Source of the DNA: Actinomycetes bacterium
GTDB lineage: Bacteria; Actinomycetota; Acidimicrobiia; Acidimicrobiales; RAAP-2
Direction of reading: 5' to 3'
Assembly (NCBI GenBank): GCA_021779855.1
Contig: JAJXZW010000010.1
Span: 1 to 64,000 of the forward strand
Length of the DNA: 64,000 bases
The notes beneath the pieces are model-generated. The model did not search any database and was not told the DNA's origin. It saw nothing but the letters and a program-made list of their open reading frames with translations. The position numbers and the translations under genes were made by a program. This document shows positions 52,448-61,196 of this stretch, piece after piece. Position 1 is the stretch's first letter. Every line of letters begins with the position of its first letter.

Positions 52448-53192
52448 GCGCGTCCTGGGCGTCGACCTCGCGACCGAGCCCGCGCGCACCGGCCTCGTCG
52501 AGGCCACGTGGCGCGGCGGCGTCTGGCGCCTGGCCGGGCCCCTCCCCGGCGACGACGAGGCCATCCTCGGGCGCGCCGCCGGCGCCGCGCTCGGCCTGGA
52601 CGCGCCCCTCGGCTGGCCCGACGCCTTCGTGGGGGCGGTCGGCGCCCACCACGCGCACCGGCCGTGGCCCGTGGGCGTCGACCGGGCCGACCTGCGCTAT
52701 CGCGCGACGGACCGCTTCGTGGTCGACCTCGACCTCGGCGTGCGGCCGCTCTCGGTCTCGAGCGACCTGATCGGCGCCGTCGCCTGGCGCGCGGCCGGGC
52801 TGGTGTCGGCCCTCGGCCGCGCGAGGGGCCGGCCCCTCGCGCGCGACGGGAGCGACGGGGTCTACGAGGTCTACCCGGCGGCGGCGCTGCGGGCCTGGGG
52901 GCTGCTCGCGCGCCGCGGCGAGCGCTACAAGGGCGGGCGGGTGGCCGACCCGGGGCCGCGCGCGCTGCGCCAGCGGATCGTGGCCGCCCTCGCGGGAGGG
53001 GTGGCCGGGCCGGTCGCGCTCGCCGACGACCTCCGCGGGGCGGCCGTCGACTGCGACCACGTGCTCGACGCCGCCGTCGCGGCTCTCGTCGTGGCGGCGG
53101 CCTTGGCCGGCCGGACTATCCCCCCGCCACCGGCGCTCGCCGCGCGCGCGGCGCGCGAGGGCTGGATCCACGTGCCGGCGTCGCGCCCCTAG
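52422..53192 (+). CDS. DUF429 (predicted RNase H-like fold) protein
   Basis: The 256-residue protein has VLGVDLATEPARTGLVE, GLDAPLGWPDAFVGAV, YRATDRFVV, GVYEVYPAAALRAWG, and a final VLDAAVAALVVAAALAG with acidic residues. That order matches DUF429 proteins, predicted nucleases of the RNase H fold. The GTG at 52422 lies 26 nt inside the end of the acyl-CoA dehydrogenase, and a conservative start further in is also possible. Confidence 0.75.
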   Translation: MAPGTSAPRRVLGVDLATEPARTGLVEATWRGGVWRLAGPLPGDDEAILGRAAGAALGLDAPLGWPDAFVGAVGAHHAHRPWPVGVDRADLRYRATDRFVVDLDLGVRPLSVSSDLIGAVAWRAAGLVSALGRARGRPLARDGSDGVYEVYPAAALRAWGLLARRGERYKGGRVADPGPRALRQRIVAALAGGVAGPVALADDLRGAAVDCDHVLDAAVAALVVAAALAGRTIPPPPALAARAAREGWIHVPASRP

Positions 53193-53350
53193 AGCCGCGC
53201 GACGACGACCAGGCTCTCGCCGGTGACCCGCGAGTCTCGCGCTTGGTCCATGGGGCGACGCCCGCGCGTGCCCGCCACTCCGGCGAGCCAGCCCTCGTCC
53301 GCGCTCGAGGCGTCACGCGGGGTGTGGTCGTGGCACTCGAACCAGGCGGC
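53189..53350 (-). pseudogene. Possible C-terminal remnant of an unidentified gene
   Basis: The minus strand ends exactly at the convergent DUF429 stop and reads AWFECHDHTPRDASSADEGW and RRPMDQARDSRVTGESLVVVARL. The tail VTGESLVVVAR recalls the ends of some SAM-dependent methyltransferases. Upstream the frame is open but unrecognisable. Weak call. Confidence 0.25.
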
Positions 53351-53564
53351 GACGGCGGCCGCTCGTCGACCGTGACGCGCGAGGGGGCTCACGTCGCCGC
53401 GAGCGCCCGGGCCGGTCTCCGCACCGTCGCACGCCCGTCCGGGGGTGACCGCGTCGAGGAGGCCGCCGGGAGCGGGCCGGTGGGGTCCTCGTGCGACATC
53501 GCACAAGCGCCCGGGGCCGGCCGCCCCGGCCGTAATGTGGAACGACGCACCAAGGGGAGGCGGG
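53193..53564. other. Gap before the desaturase
   Basis: Besides the possible C-terminal remnant on the minus strand, nothing is recognised. AAGGGGAGG (53552-53560) is the ribosome binding site of the desaturase. Confidence 0.5.
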
Positions 53565-54497
53565 ATGAGTCGAGCGCCCCGGAGCCGGGTCGACCTGCTA
53601 GAGGAGATCACGCCCGACGTGACGCGCCTCTACGAGCGCCACCTCGAGTCGCCGCGCGACTGGTACCCCCACGAGCAGATCGAGTGGGGCGAGGCCCGCG
53701 ACTTCGCCGAGTACCCGTGGTCGCCCGGCGACTACCCGGTCGGCGAGGGGGTGCGCAGCTCGATCTACGTGAACCTGCTCACCGAGGACAACCTGCCCTA
53801 CTACACCGACTCGATCCTGCGTCACGCGCCGAGCGACCACCCCTTCCGCGACTGGACCTACCAGTGGACCATGGAGGAGGCCCGCCACTCGATGGTGATG
53901 CGCGACTGGGTCCACGTGAGCCGTTGCCTGGACCCGACCGTCCTCGAGGACGGCCGGCGCGTCCAGATGGCCAAGGGCGAGGCGCCGCGCCCGGCGACCT
54001 TCTCCGACCTCATCGTCTACGTGGCCCTCCAAGAGCGGGCCACCCAGATCGCGCACCGCAACACCGGCGCGAAGCTGCCCAAGGACGACAAGATGGGCCG
54101 CACCGTGCTCGGTCTCATCGCCGGCGACGAGACCAAGCACTACCTCTTCTACCGCGACCTGACCCGCGCCGCCTTCGCGATCGACCCCTCGACGATGATG
54201 ATCGCCCTGACCCGCCAGGTGAGCACGTTCGCGATGCCCGGCACCGGCATACCGAGCTTCACCCGCCACGCGGTGCGCATCGCGAAAGAGGGCATCTACG
54301 GCCTGGGCCAGTTCCTCTCGGACGTGCTGACCCCGGTGCTCGGGCTCTGGGACGTCGAGCACGTCGAGGGGCTCTCGCGCGAGGCCGTGGCCGCGCGCGA
54401 GGAGCTGGTGAGCGTGCGCGCCCGGCTCAGCGCGGCCGTGGAGCGCATGGCCGAGCGCGCCGCCCAGCTGGCGTCGCGCACCGCCCCCGCCCACTAG
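53565..54497 (+). CDS. Acyl-[ACP] desaturase (ferritin-like di-iron)
   Basis: The 310-residue protein has WYPHEQIEWGEARDF, DNLPYYTDSILRHAP, MEEARHSMVM (E104, E105, H108) and GDETKHYLFYRDLTRAAF, the two E(E)xxH di-iron motifs of stearoyl-ACP-type desaturases (DesA1/DesA2 in mycobacteria). It introduces a double bond into fatty acyl chains. AAGGGGAGG precedes ATG 53565. It leads into an acyl-CoA synthetase, consistent with lipid metabolism. Confidence 0.92.
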   Translation: MSRAPRSRVDLLEEITPDVTRLYERHLESPRDWYPHEQIEWGEARDFAEYPWSPGDYPVGEGVRSSIYVNLLTEDNLPYYTDSILRHAPSDHPFRDWTYQWTMEEARHSMVMRDWVHVSRCLDPTVLEDGRRVQMAKGEAPRPATFSDLIVYVALQERATQIAHRNTGAKLPKDDKMGRTVLGLIAGDETKHYLFYRDLTRAAFAIDPSTMMIALTRQVSTFAMPGTGIPSFTRHAVRIAKEGIYGLGQFLSDVLTPVLGLWDVEHVEGLSREAVAAREELVSVRARLSAAVERMAERAAQLASRTAPAH

Positions 54498-54550
54498 GAC
54501 TTACCCAGGGGTACGCGCTCACTAGGATGAGCGCATCATGGGGAGGTCAC

Positions 54551-56230
54551 GTGCGCAGTCTGGCTGAGGCGCTGGCCGCGGTGACCGCGCCCGGCCAGCC
54601 CTTCGAGACGACCGAGGTCGAGCTCGACGGGGGCCCGGTCCGCCGTTTCGTCAACGCCCCGCCGACCCTGCGCGATGTCTTCGCCCCGGCCCGGGGTCTC
54701 GCCGAGACCTTCCTCGTCTTCGAGGACGAGGAGTGGAGCTTTCAGCGTGTCATGGACCAGGTCGACGGCCTGGCCCACGCGCTCGTGCACCACTACGGCG
54801 TCGCCAAGGGCGACCGGGTGGGGATCGCGATGCGCAACTACCCCGAATGGGTGGTCTCGTTCGCGGCGATCACTTCGATCGGGGCGATCTCGGTCTCTCT
54901 CAACGCGTGGTGGACCGAGCGCGAGCTGGCCTTCGCCGTCGCCGACGCGGGCCTGTCGGTCCTCATCGCCGACGCCGAGCGAGTCGAGCGAGCCCTCGGC
55001 CCGGCCGAGCGCGAGGGGGTCGCGATCCTCGGGGCGCGCCTCGGGGCCGACGCGCCCGCGGGCGTCGAGCGCTGGGAGGACGTGGTGGTCAGTGGCCGGG
55101 CGATGCCCGTGGTGCCCCTGGAGCCCGACGACGACGCGACCATCCTCTACACCTCGGGCACGACCGGCTACCCCAAGGGGGCCGTCTCGTCGCACCGGGC
55201 GATCTGCCAGGCCCTCATGGCCTTCGCCTCGGGGGGCATCGTGCAGGAGGCCCGTCGCGACAGCCCGGCGGACGGGGCCGAGCCGAGCGGCCCGCAGTGC
55301 TTCATCCTCATCGTGCCGCTCTTCCACGTCACGGGGTGCGTGCCGGTGATGCTCTCGTGCTTCTTGTGGCACTTCAAGCTCGTGATGATGTACAAGTGGG
55401 ACGCCGAGCGGGCCCTCGAGCTCATCGAGCGCCACCGGGTGACGTCCTTCGTGGGCGTGCCGACCCAGTCGTGGGACCTGATGGAGTCGCCGAGCTTCGC
55501 GCGCTACGACACCTCGTCGCTGCGCTCGATCGGCGGCGGGGGGGCGCCAGCCCCGCCGACGCTCGTCGAGCGGGTCGACCGCACCTTCAAGGGACGCCCC
55601 AACCTGGGCTACGGCATGACCGAGACCAACGCCTACGGGCCGGGCAACTACGGCCAGGAGTACGTGACCCACCCGGCCTCGACCGGACGGGTGCCCACGA
55701 TCGTCGCCGACGTCGAGATCCGCGACGAGGCCGGGCGCGCGCTCGGCCCGGACGAGCACGGCGAGATCTGGCTGCGCTCGCCGACGCTGATCCGTGGCTA
55801 CTGGCGCAACCCGGCGGCGACCGACGAGGCGATCCAGCACGGCTGGCTGCGTACCGGCGACCTCGGGCGCATCGACGACGAGGGATTCCTCTACGTCGAG
55901 GACCGGGCGAAGGACATGATCCTGCGCGGGGGCGAGAACGTCTACTCGGCCGAGGTCGAGTCGGCGATCTACGAGCACCCCGCCGTCTACGAGGCCGCGG
56001 TGGTCGGCCTCGCCCACGAGCGCCTGGGCGAGGAGGTGGGGGCCGTGGTGATGGTGCGCGATGGCGACGACCTCCACGAGGGGGAGCTGCGCGACTTCCT
56101 GGCCCAGCGCCTCGCGCCCTTCATGGTGCCCACGCGCATCGCCATCACCCGTGAGCCCCTGCCGCGCAATGCGGCGGGCAAGCTCGTCAAGCGCGAGATG
56201 CGCGCGCGCTACTTCGACGCGAGCGAGTGA
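54551..56230 (+). CDS. Acyl-CoA synthetase (AMP-dependent synthetase/ligase)
   Basis: The 559-residue enzyme has ATILYTSGTTGYPKGAVSSH (P-loop), NLGYGMTETNAYGPGNYG (motif II), TGDLGRIDDEGFLYVEDRAKDMILRGGENVYSAEVE (motif III) and PRNAAGKLVKREMR (C-terminal Lys). It activates a fatty acid to acyl-CoA through an acyl-AMP. A GGGGAGG (54540-54546) lies 4 nt before GTG 54551. An in-frame ATG at 54527 is possible but has no ribosome binding site. Confidence 0.93.
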   Translation: MRSLAEALAAVTAPGQPFETTEVELDGGPVRRFVNAPPTLRDVFAPARGLAETFLVFEDEEWSFQRVMDQVDGLAHALVHHYGVAKGDRVGIAMRNYPEWVVSFAAITSIGAISVSLNAWWTERELAFAVADAGLSVLIADAERVERALGPAEREGVAILGARLGADAPAGVERWEDVVVSGRAMPVVPLEPDDDATILYTSGTTGYPKGAVSSHRAICQALMAFASGGIVQEARRDSPADGAEPSGPQCFILIVPLFHVTGCVPVMLSCFLWHFKLVMMYKWDAERALELIERHRVTSFVGVPTQSWDLMESPSFARYDTSSLRSIGGGGAPAPPTLVERVDRTFKGRPNLGYGMTETNAYGPGNYGQEYVTHPASTGRVPTIVADVEIRDEAGRALGPDEHGEIWLRSPTLIRGYWRNPAATDEAIQHGWLRTGDLGRIDDEGFLYVEDRAKDMILRGGENVYSAEVESAIYEHPAVYEAAVVGLAHERLGEEVGAVVMVRDGDDLHEGELRDFLAQRLAPFMVPTRIAITREPLPRNAAGKLVKREMRARYFDASE

Positions 56231-56628
56231 AGGGCCCGTCGGGCGAAGTCGGCCAGGTTGAGCCCGCCGAGCTCGGCCAGCGCGAACCACTGGGCCCGGT
56301 CGGTGGTGCCGTCGACCTCGTGACGCAATTCGCCCTCGCCGACGCGCACGCGGTAGATGATGCGCACCGCGTGGACCCGGTCGCCGTTGGGCCGTCGGCG
56401 CACGTCCGAGAGGACGTCGAGCAGCACCGGGTCCTCGGCCGCGAGGCCCGTCTCCTCCTCGAACTCGCGGGCCAGGGCCTCGACCGGGCTCTCGCCGAAG
56501 TCGAGGCCCCCGCCGGGCAGCCACCACAGGGGCGGATCGATCAGGGGGCTCGACGAGCGCACCAGCAGGACGAGGTCGTCACGGACCGCGACCCCGTAGG
56601 CCCGCACGGTGGTGGGCGTGCGGCTCAC
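56209..56628 (-). CDS. Nudix hydrolase
   Basis: The 139-residue protein has LPGGGLDFGESPVEALAREFEEETGL, the complete Nudix box GX5EX7REUXEEXGU. It hydrolyses a nucleoside diphosphate derivative. It converges with the acyl-CoA synthetase, overlapping by 22 nt. GTG 56628 is chosen because homology starts at TTVRAYGVAV. Confidence 0.88.
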   Translation of the reverse strand: MSRTPTTVRAYGVAVRDDLVLLVRSSSPLIDPPLWWLPGGGLDFGESPVEALAREFEEETGLAAEDPVLLDVLSDVRRRPNGDRVHAVRIIYRVRVGEGELRHEVDGTTDRAQWFALAELGGLNLADFARRALHSLASK

Positions 56629-56663
56629 CGGCCGGCCCCGCGCGTGACGCCCCGGGGTGCCAC

Positions 56664-58142
56664 TCAGCGCGTCCGGGGGAACCCGAGGTCGATCTGGGAC
56701 TCCGAGGGCTGGGGCCAGCGCGTCGTGACGACCTTGGCGCGGGTGTAGAAGGCGAAGCCCTCGGGGCCGTAGATGTGGGAGTGGCCGAAGAGCGAGTTCT
56801 TCCACCCCCCGAAGGAGTACGAGGAGATGGGCACGGGGATCGGGACGTTCACCCCGATCATGCCGACGCTCACCGCCCGGGTGAAGAGCCGCGCGGCGTT
56901 GCCGTCGCGGGTGAAGATCGCCACGCCGTTGCCGTAGGGGTTGGCGTTCACGAGCGCGACCGCCTCGTCGAAGCTCGACGCGCGTGCGACCCCGAGGACC
57001 GGGCCGAAGATCTCGTCGTCGTAGCAGCGCATCCCCGGGGCGACCCCGTCGAGCAGCGTCGGCCCGGCGAAGAAGCCCGGGCCCGTGGCCGTCGCGCGCC
57101 CGTCGCGCACCACGCGCGCCCCCTCGCCGGCCGCCCCCTCGACGTAGGCGAGCACGCGGTCGCGGTGGGCCGCGGTGATGAGCGGGCCGAAGTCGCTCGC
57201 GGGGTCGTCACCCGGTCCCACGCGCAGCCCGTCCAGGCGCGTGGCGATGCGCTCGACGAGCTCGTCGGCGACCCCGCCCACCGCGACCACCACGCTGATC
57301 GCCATGCACCGCTCCCCGGCCGAGCCGAACCCGGCCGACACGGCCGCGTCGGCCGCGACGTCGAGGTCGGCGTCGGGCAGGACGACCATGTGGTTCTTCG
57401 CGCCGCCCAGGGCCTGGACGGGCTTGCCCGCGCGGCTGGCCGTCTCGTGCACGAGGCGCGCCACGGGCGTCGAGCCCACGAAGCTGACCCCGTCGATCCC
57501 GGGGTGCTCGAGCAGCGCGGTGACCGTCGTGGCGTCACCCTGGAGGACGTTGAAGACGCCCTCGGGCAGGCCGGCCTCGACCATCAGCTCGGCCAGGCGC
57601 ACCGAGGGGGAGGGGTCGCGCTCGGAGGGCTTGAGCACGACGGCGTTGCCGCTAGCCAGGGCGTTGGCGGCCATCCAGAGCGGCACCATCACCGGGAAGT
57701 TGAACGGCGTGATCGCGGCGACCACCCCGAGCGGCTGGCGCAGGCTGTGGACGTCCACCCCGTCGGCGACCTGGTCCGAGAAGTCGCCCTTCAGGTGCTC
57801 GATCAGCCCGCACGCGTACTCGACGTTCTCGATGCCCCGGGCGATCTCGCCACGGGCGTCGGCCAGGGTCTTGCCGTGCTCGGCGGTGACGATCGCGGCC
57901 AGCTCGTCGGTGTGACGCACGAGCAGTTCACGCAGCGCGAAGAGCGCGTTGGTGCGCCGCGAGAGTGAGGTCTCGGCCCAGCCCGCGGCACCGGCGCGCG
58001 CCGCGTCGACCACCCGATCGACGGTCGCGGGCTCGGGTACGGGCACCGCACCGGTCTGCTCGCCGGTGGCGGGGTTGAAGACCGGGGAGCGGCCGGGCTC
58101 CTCGAGCCGCTGGCCGTTGACGATGTGGGGGATCGTGCGCAT
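56664..58142 (-). CDS. mmsA: Methylmalonate-semialdehyde dehydrogenase (CoA-acylating)
   Basis: The 492-residue enzyme has PHIVNGQRLEEPGRSP, TPFNFPVMVPLWM, GSTPVARLVHETAS, GAKNHMVVLPDADLD and SAGERCMAIS with the nucleophilic Cys. A late IGVNVPIPVPISSYSFGGWKNS is diagnostic of MmsA rather than other aldehyde dehydrogenases. It makes propionyl- or acetyl-CoA in valine or inositol breakdown. GAGGT precedes ATG 58142. Confidence 0.94.
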   Translation of the reverse strand: MRTIPHIVNGQRLEEPGRSPVFNPATGEQTGAVPVPEPATVDRVVDAARAGAAGWAETSLSRRTNALFALRELLVRHTDELAAIVTAEHGKTLADARGEIARGIENVEYACGLIEHLKGDFSDQVADGVDVHSLRQPLGVVAAITPFNFPVMVPLWMAANALASGNAVVLKPSERDPSPSVRLAELMVEAGLPEGVFNVLQGDATTVTALLEHPGIDGVSFVGSTPVARLVHETASRAGKPVQALGGAKNHMVVLPDADLDVAADAAVSAGFGSAGERCMAISVVVAVGGVADELVERIATRLDGLRVGPGDDPASDFGPLITAAHRDRVLAYVEGAAGEGARVVRDGRATATGPGFFAGPTLLDGVAPGMRCYDDEIFGPVLGVARASSFDEAVALVNANPYGNGVAIFTRDGNAARLFTRAVSVGMIGVNVPIPVPISSYSFGGWKNSLFGHSHIYGPEGFAFYTRAKVVTTRWPQPSESQIDLGFPRTR

Positions 58143-58204
58143 GGGACCTCGTTTCCGCCCGCAAATCTACCGGTCGTCCCGGCGGGCGCCGATAGGGTGA
58201 GGCG

Positions 58205-58669
58205 ATGGCGCCCCGGCGCGGCGACCCCGACGACCCCCGGCCCCGCGTGAGGGTCGACGCGTCGGGCGACCTCGTCCTCGGGGACCGGGCGGTGGTGAGG
58301 GCCGACGAGATCGGGGTGCGCACGACCACCTCGGGCGGGCCCGGCGGCCAGCACGCCAACCGCTCGATGACCAAGGTCGTGGTGAGCCTGCGCGTCGCCG
58401 ACTCCTCGCTCGCCCCGGCCGCGCGCGCCCGCGTCGAGGACCGCCTCGGCCCGGTGGTGCGCGCCAGCGCGAGCCGCTTCCGCAGCCGCGCGCAGAACCA
58501 CGAGGCGGCCCTCATCCAGCTGGGCGAGCGGCTGCTCGCGGCGCTCACCCCGCGAGCGCCGCGCCGCCCGACCCGCCCGACGCGGGCCTCGGTCGAGCGT
58601 CGGCTCGAGGAGAAGCGGGCCCGCGCGCGGACCAAGACCGCCCGGCGGGGGCCCGGCGCGGAGGCCTAG
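58205..58669 (+). CDS. arfB: Peptidyl-tRNA hydrolase ArfB (class I release-factor domain)
   Basis: The 154-residue protein has TTSGGPGGQHANRSMTKVVV with the catalytic GGQ and a basic C-terminal tail rich in Arg and Lys. It rescues stalled ribosomes. TAGGGT (58193-58198) lies 6 nt before ATG 58205. It is divergent from mmsA and converges with surE by 4 nt. Confidence 0.93.
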   Translation: MAPRRGDPDDPRPRVRVDASGDLVLGDRAVVRADEIGVRTTTSGGPGGQHANRSMTKVVVSLRVADSSLAPAARARVEDRLGPVVRASASRFRSRAQNHEAALIQLGERLLAALTPRAPRRPTRPTRASVERRLEEKRARARTKTARRGPGAEA

Positions 58670-59514
58670 GGCTGACGCAGGTGGGCCTCGATGACCCGCA
58701 GGGCCGCCTCGACGGTCGTGTCGAGACCGGGGTCGGTGTCCTCGTGGGGGCCGCGCAGCGGGGTCAGGGTCGCGTAGCCGGCCACGAGCAGGGCGCCGTC
58801 CTCGTCGGGCTCCTCGTCCGAGACGTCGCCCAGCGAGGGCGTGGCCGCGCCCAGGCGCAGCGGGAGCTCCCCCTCGTCGGCGAGGGGCGGTCCCCCCGCG
58901 CGCGGCCCGGCCGCCTTGACGATCCCCGCCGTCGAGACCCGGGCCCGGCGCACCCCGCGCAGCTCCTCGCGCGCGAGGTTCGGCACGTTGAGGTTCAAGA
59001 TCGTGCGCACCGGGGCCGCGACGAGCTCCTCGAGCACCTCCACGCACACCGCGGCGGCCGTGTCGTAGTGGACGTGCTCGCCCCACTGGACCGACACGGC
59101 GATCCCCGAGAGGCCGAGCTGGGCCCCGGTCAGGACGGCGCCGACGGTCCCCGAGTGCAGGACGCTGCGCCCCACGTTGGCCCCGGCGTTGATCCCCGAG
59201 ACGATGACGTCGGGCACGAGGTCGAAGGCCCCGAGGGCGCCCATGATCGCGCACAGGGCCGGTGGGGCGTCGAGGCCGTAGGCCGGCAGGCCGGGCGCGC
59301 CCTCGACGTGGTAGCGGCGGTACGACACGGTCGGCTGGGCGAAGACGTCCCCCACGGCGGCCGACATGCCCGAGTGGTTCCGGTCGGGGGCGACCACGAT
59401 CGCCTCGCGCTCGGCGCCGGAGGGCGCGGCCGCGATCCACGCCTCGACCGCGCGGGCCAGCACCGCCAGGCCCCGCGCCCCCACGCCGTCGTCGTTGGTG
59501 AGCAGGAGTCGCAT
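58666..59514 (-). CDS. surE: 5'-nucleotidase SurE
   Basis: The 282-residue phosphatase starts MRLLLTNDDGVGARGLAVLA with the metal-binding DD, then VVAPDRNHSGMSAAV, PDVIVSGINAGANVG, SGTVGAVLTGAQLGLSGIAVS and LNLNVPN. It hydrolyses nucleoside monophosphates. TAGGGT on the minus strand (59522-59527) lies 7 nt before ATG 59514. Confidence 0.95.
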   Translation of the reverse strand: MRLLLTNDDGVGARGLAVLARAVEAWIAAAPSGAEREAIVVAPDRNHSGMSAAVGDVFAQPTVSYRRYHVEGAPGLPAYGLDAPPALCAIMGALGAFDLVPDVIVSGINAGANVGRSVLHSGTVGAVLTGAQLGLSGIAVSVQWGEHVHYDTAAAVCVEVLEELVAAPVRTILNLNVPNLAREELRGVRRARVSTAGIVKAAGPRAGGPPLADEGELPLRLGAATPSLGDVSDEEPDEDGALLVAGYATLTPLRGPHEDTDPGLDTTVEAALRVIEAHLRQP

Positions 59515-59571
59515 CCCCCCGACCCTAACTGTCGTAAGTTACGAGCCGGTGTGGGACGTGGGAAGGGCGTG

Positions 59572-60483
59572 ATGCTGCCGACGGGTGAACAGATAGCGAT
59601 CGCGCACGGCGACCAGCGCGCGGTGGTCACCGAGGTGGGGGCGACGCTGCGGACCTACGTCAAGGGCGGGGTGCCCGTCGTCGAGGGATTCGCCGCCGAC
59701 GAGGTGGCCACCGGCGCCCGGGGCCAGGTGCTCTATCCGTGGCCGAACCGGATGGGCGACGGCGAGTGGACCTTCTCGGGGCGCGCCGCGCGCGCCGCGG
59801 TCGACGACGTCCCCCACGCCACGGCCTCCCACGGCCTGGTGCGCTTCCGCCCCTTCCGGATCGAGGCCGTGAACCAGAACCGCTGCGTGCTCACATTGAC
59901 CCTGCACCCCACGCCGGCCTACCCCTTCGCCACCGAGCTGACCGTCGCCTACCACCTCGGCTCGCTCGGGCTCACCGTGACCACGACCGTGACCAACCGC
60001 GACGACGTGCCCGTCCCCTTCGGGGTGGGCTTCCACCCGTATCTCGCCGTCACGACCCCGACGATCGAGGGCGCCCAGCTCGAGGTGCCCGCGCGGGCCT
60101 ACGTGGCGGTGAACGACCGCCGCCTGCCCACGGGCGAGATCCTGCCCGTGGCCGGCCACGCCCTCGACTTCGGCCGGCGCAAGTCGGTGAGCGGTCACGA
60201 GCTCGACGTGACCTACACCGAGCTGGTGCGCGACGACTCGGGGCTCGCCGTCGCGGTGATCGAGGACTCGACGGGGGGCGCGGTCGAGCTGAGCGTGGAC
60301 CGCACCTTCCCCTACCTCCAGGTCTTCACCGGCGACACCCTCGAGCGCGGACGGCGGCGCACGGCCGTGGCGATCGAGCCGATGACCTGCCCACCCGACG
60401 CGCTGCGCTCGGGCAAGGACGTGGTCGTGCTCGAGCCGGGCCAGCACTGGGCGGGCTCGTGGCGGCTCCGGCGGCTCGCGTGA
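59572..60483 (+). CDS. Aldose 1-epimerase family protein
   Basis: The 303-residue protein has VLYPWPNRMGDGEWTFSG, SHGLVRFRPF, GVGFHPYLAV with catalytic-type His and AIEPMTCPPDA with catalytic-type Glu. It interconverts anomers of aldoses; mutarotase fits the glucose-related enzymes in the window. GGAAGGG (59561-59567) is 4 nt before ATG 59572. The stop overlaps the SDR gene in GTGA. Confidence 0.9.
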   Translation: MLPTGEQIAIAHGDQRAVVTEVGATLRTYVKGGVPVVEGFAADEVATGARGQVLYPWPNRMGDGEWTFSGRAARAAVDDVPHATASHGLVRFRPFRIEAVNQNRCVLTLTLHPTPAYPFATELTVAYHLGSLGLTVTTTVTNRDDVPVPFGVGFHPYLAVTTPTIEGAQLEVPARAYVAVNDRRLPTGEILPVAGHALDFGRRKSVSGHELDVTYTELVRDDSGLAVAVIEDSTGGAVELSVDRTFPYLQVFTGDTLERGRRRTAVAIEPMTCPPDALRSGKDVVVLEPGQHWAGSWRLRRLA

Positions 60484-61196
60484 GCGTCGTCGTGGTCACG
60501 GGCTCGACGAGCGGCATCGGCGAGGCGACCGCGCGCCGCTTCGCGGCCCGGGGTGATCTGGTCGTCCTCAACTCGGCGCGCAGCCGCGAGGCCGGCGAAC
60601 GGCTCGCGGGCGAGTTGCCCGGCGCCACCTACGTCCAGGCCGACCTCGCCCGCGAGGAGGGGGTGGCCGGGCTCGTCGACGCCGTGCGCGAGCGCCACGG
60701 GCGCCTCGACGTGCTCGTCAACAACGCGGCCACGACCCGGCGCATCGACCACCGGGACTTCGCCGCGGCGAGCCGCGCGGTGTGGCGCGAGATCTTCGAG
60801 CTCAACGTCTTCGCGACCTTCGAGCTGACCACGGCGGCGCTCGAGCTGCTGCGGGTGGGCGGTGGGGCGGTCGTGAACGTCTCCTCGCACGCCGGGGAGC
60901 GCACCGCCGGCTCGTCGATCCCCTACGCCGCCTCGAAGGCCGCGCTCAACCACGTGACCCGGCTCCTCGCGCGCGTCGTCGGCCCCGAGGTCCGGGTGAA
61001 CGCCGTCGCGCCGGGCTTCACCGCGACGCCGTGGACCGCCGACTGGGACGGCGCGCGCGAGTACGTCGAGCGCCACGCGCCCCTGCGGCGGGTGGCGACG
61101 GCCGACGACGTGGCCGGCGCGATCCTCGCCCTCGTGGACGCCCCCTACGTCACCGGTCAGGTGCTCGCGGTCGACGGCGGGCTCTCGACGACCTGA
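60480..61196 (+). CDS. Short-chain dehydrogenase/reductase
   Basis: The 238-residue SDR has VVTGSTSGIGEATARRF, LVNNAATTRR, NVSSHAGERT, PYAASKAALNHVTR with the catalytic YxxxK and VNAVAPGFTATPW. The substrate is unknown. It is coupled to the epimerase, so a sugar substrate is possible. It overlaps the MpaB-family gene on the other strand by 40 nt. Confidence 0.92.
   Translation: MSVVVVTGSTSGIGEATARRFAARGDLVVLNSARSREAGERLAGELPGATYVQADLAREEGVAGLVDAVRERHGRLDVLVNNAATTRRIDHRDFAAASRAVWREIFELNVFATFELTTAALELLRVGGGAVVNVSSHAGERTAGSSIPYAASKAALNHVTRLLARVVGPEVRVNAVAPGFTATPWTADWDGAREYVERHAPLRRVATADDVAGAILALVDAPYVTGQVLAVDGGLSTT

Noticed and set aside
53189-53611. Complete 140-codon minus-strand gene
   Set aside because: Only the last ~55 codons look protein-like; the N-terminal part is opposite the desaturase start and lacks a plausible initiation site.
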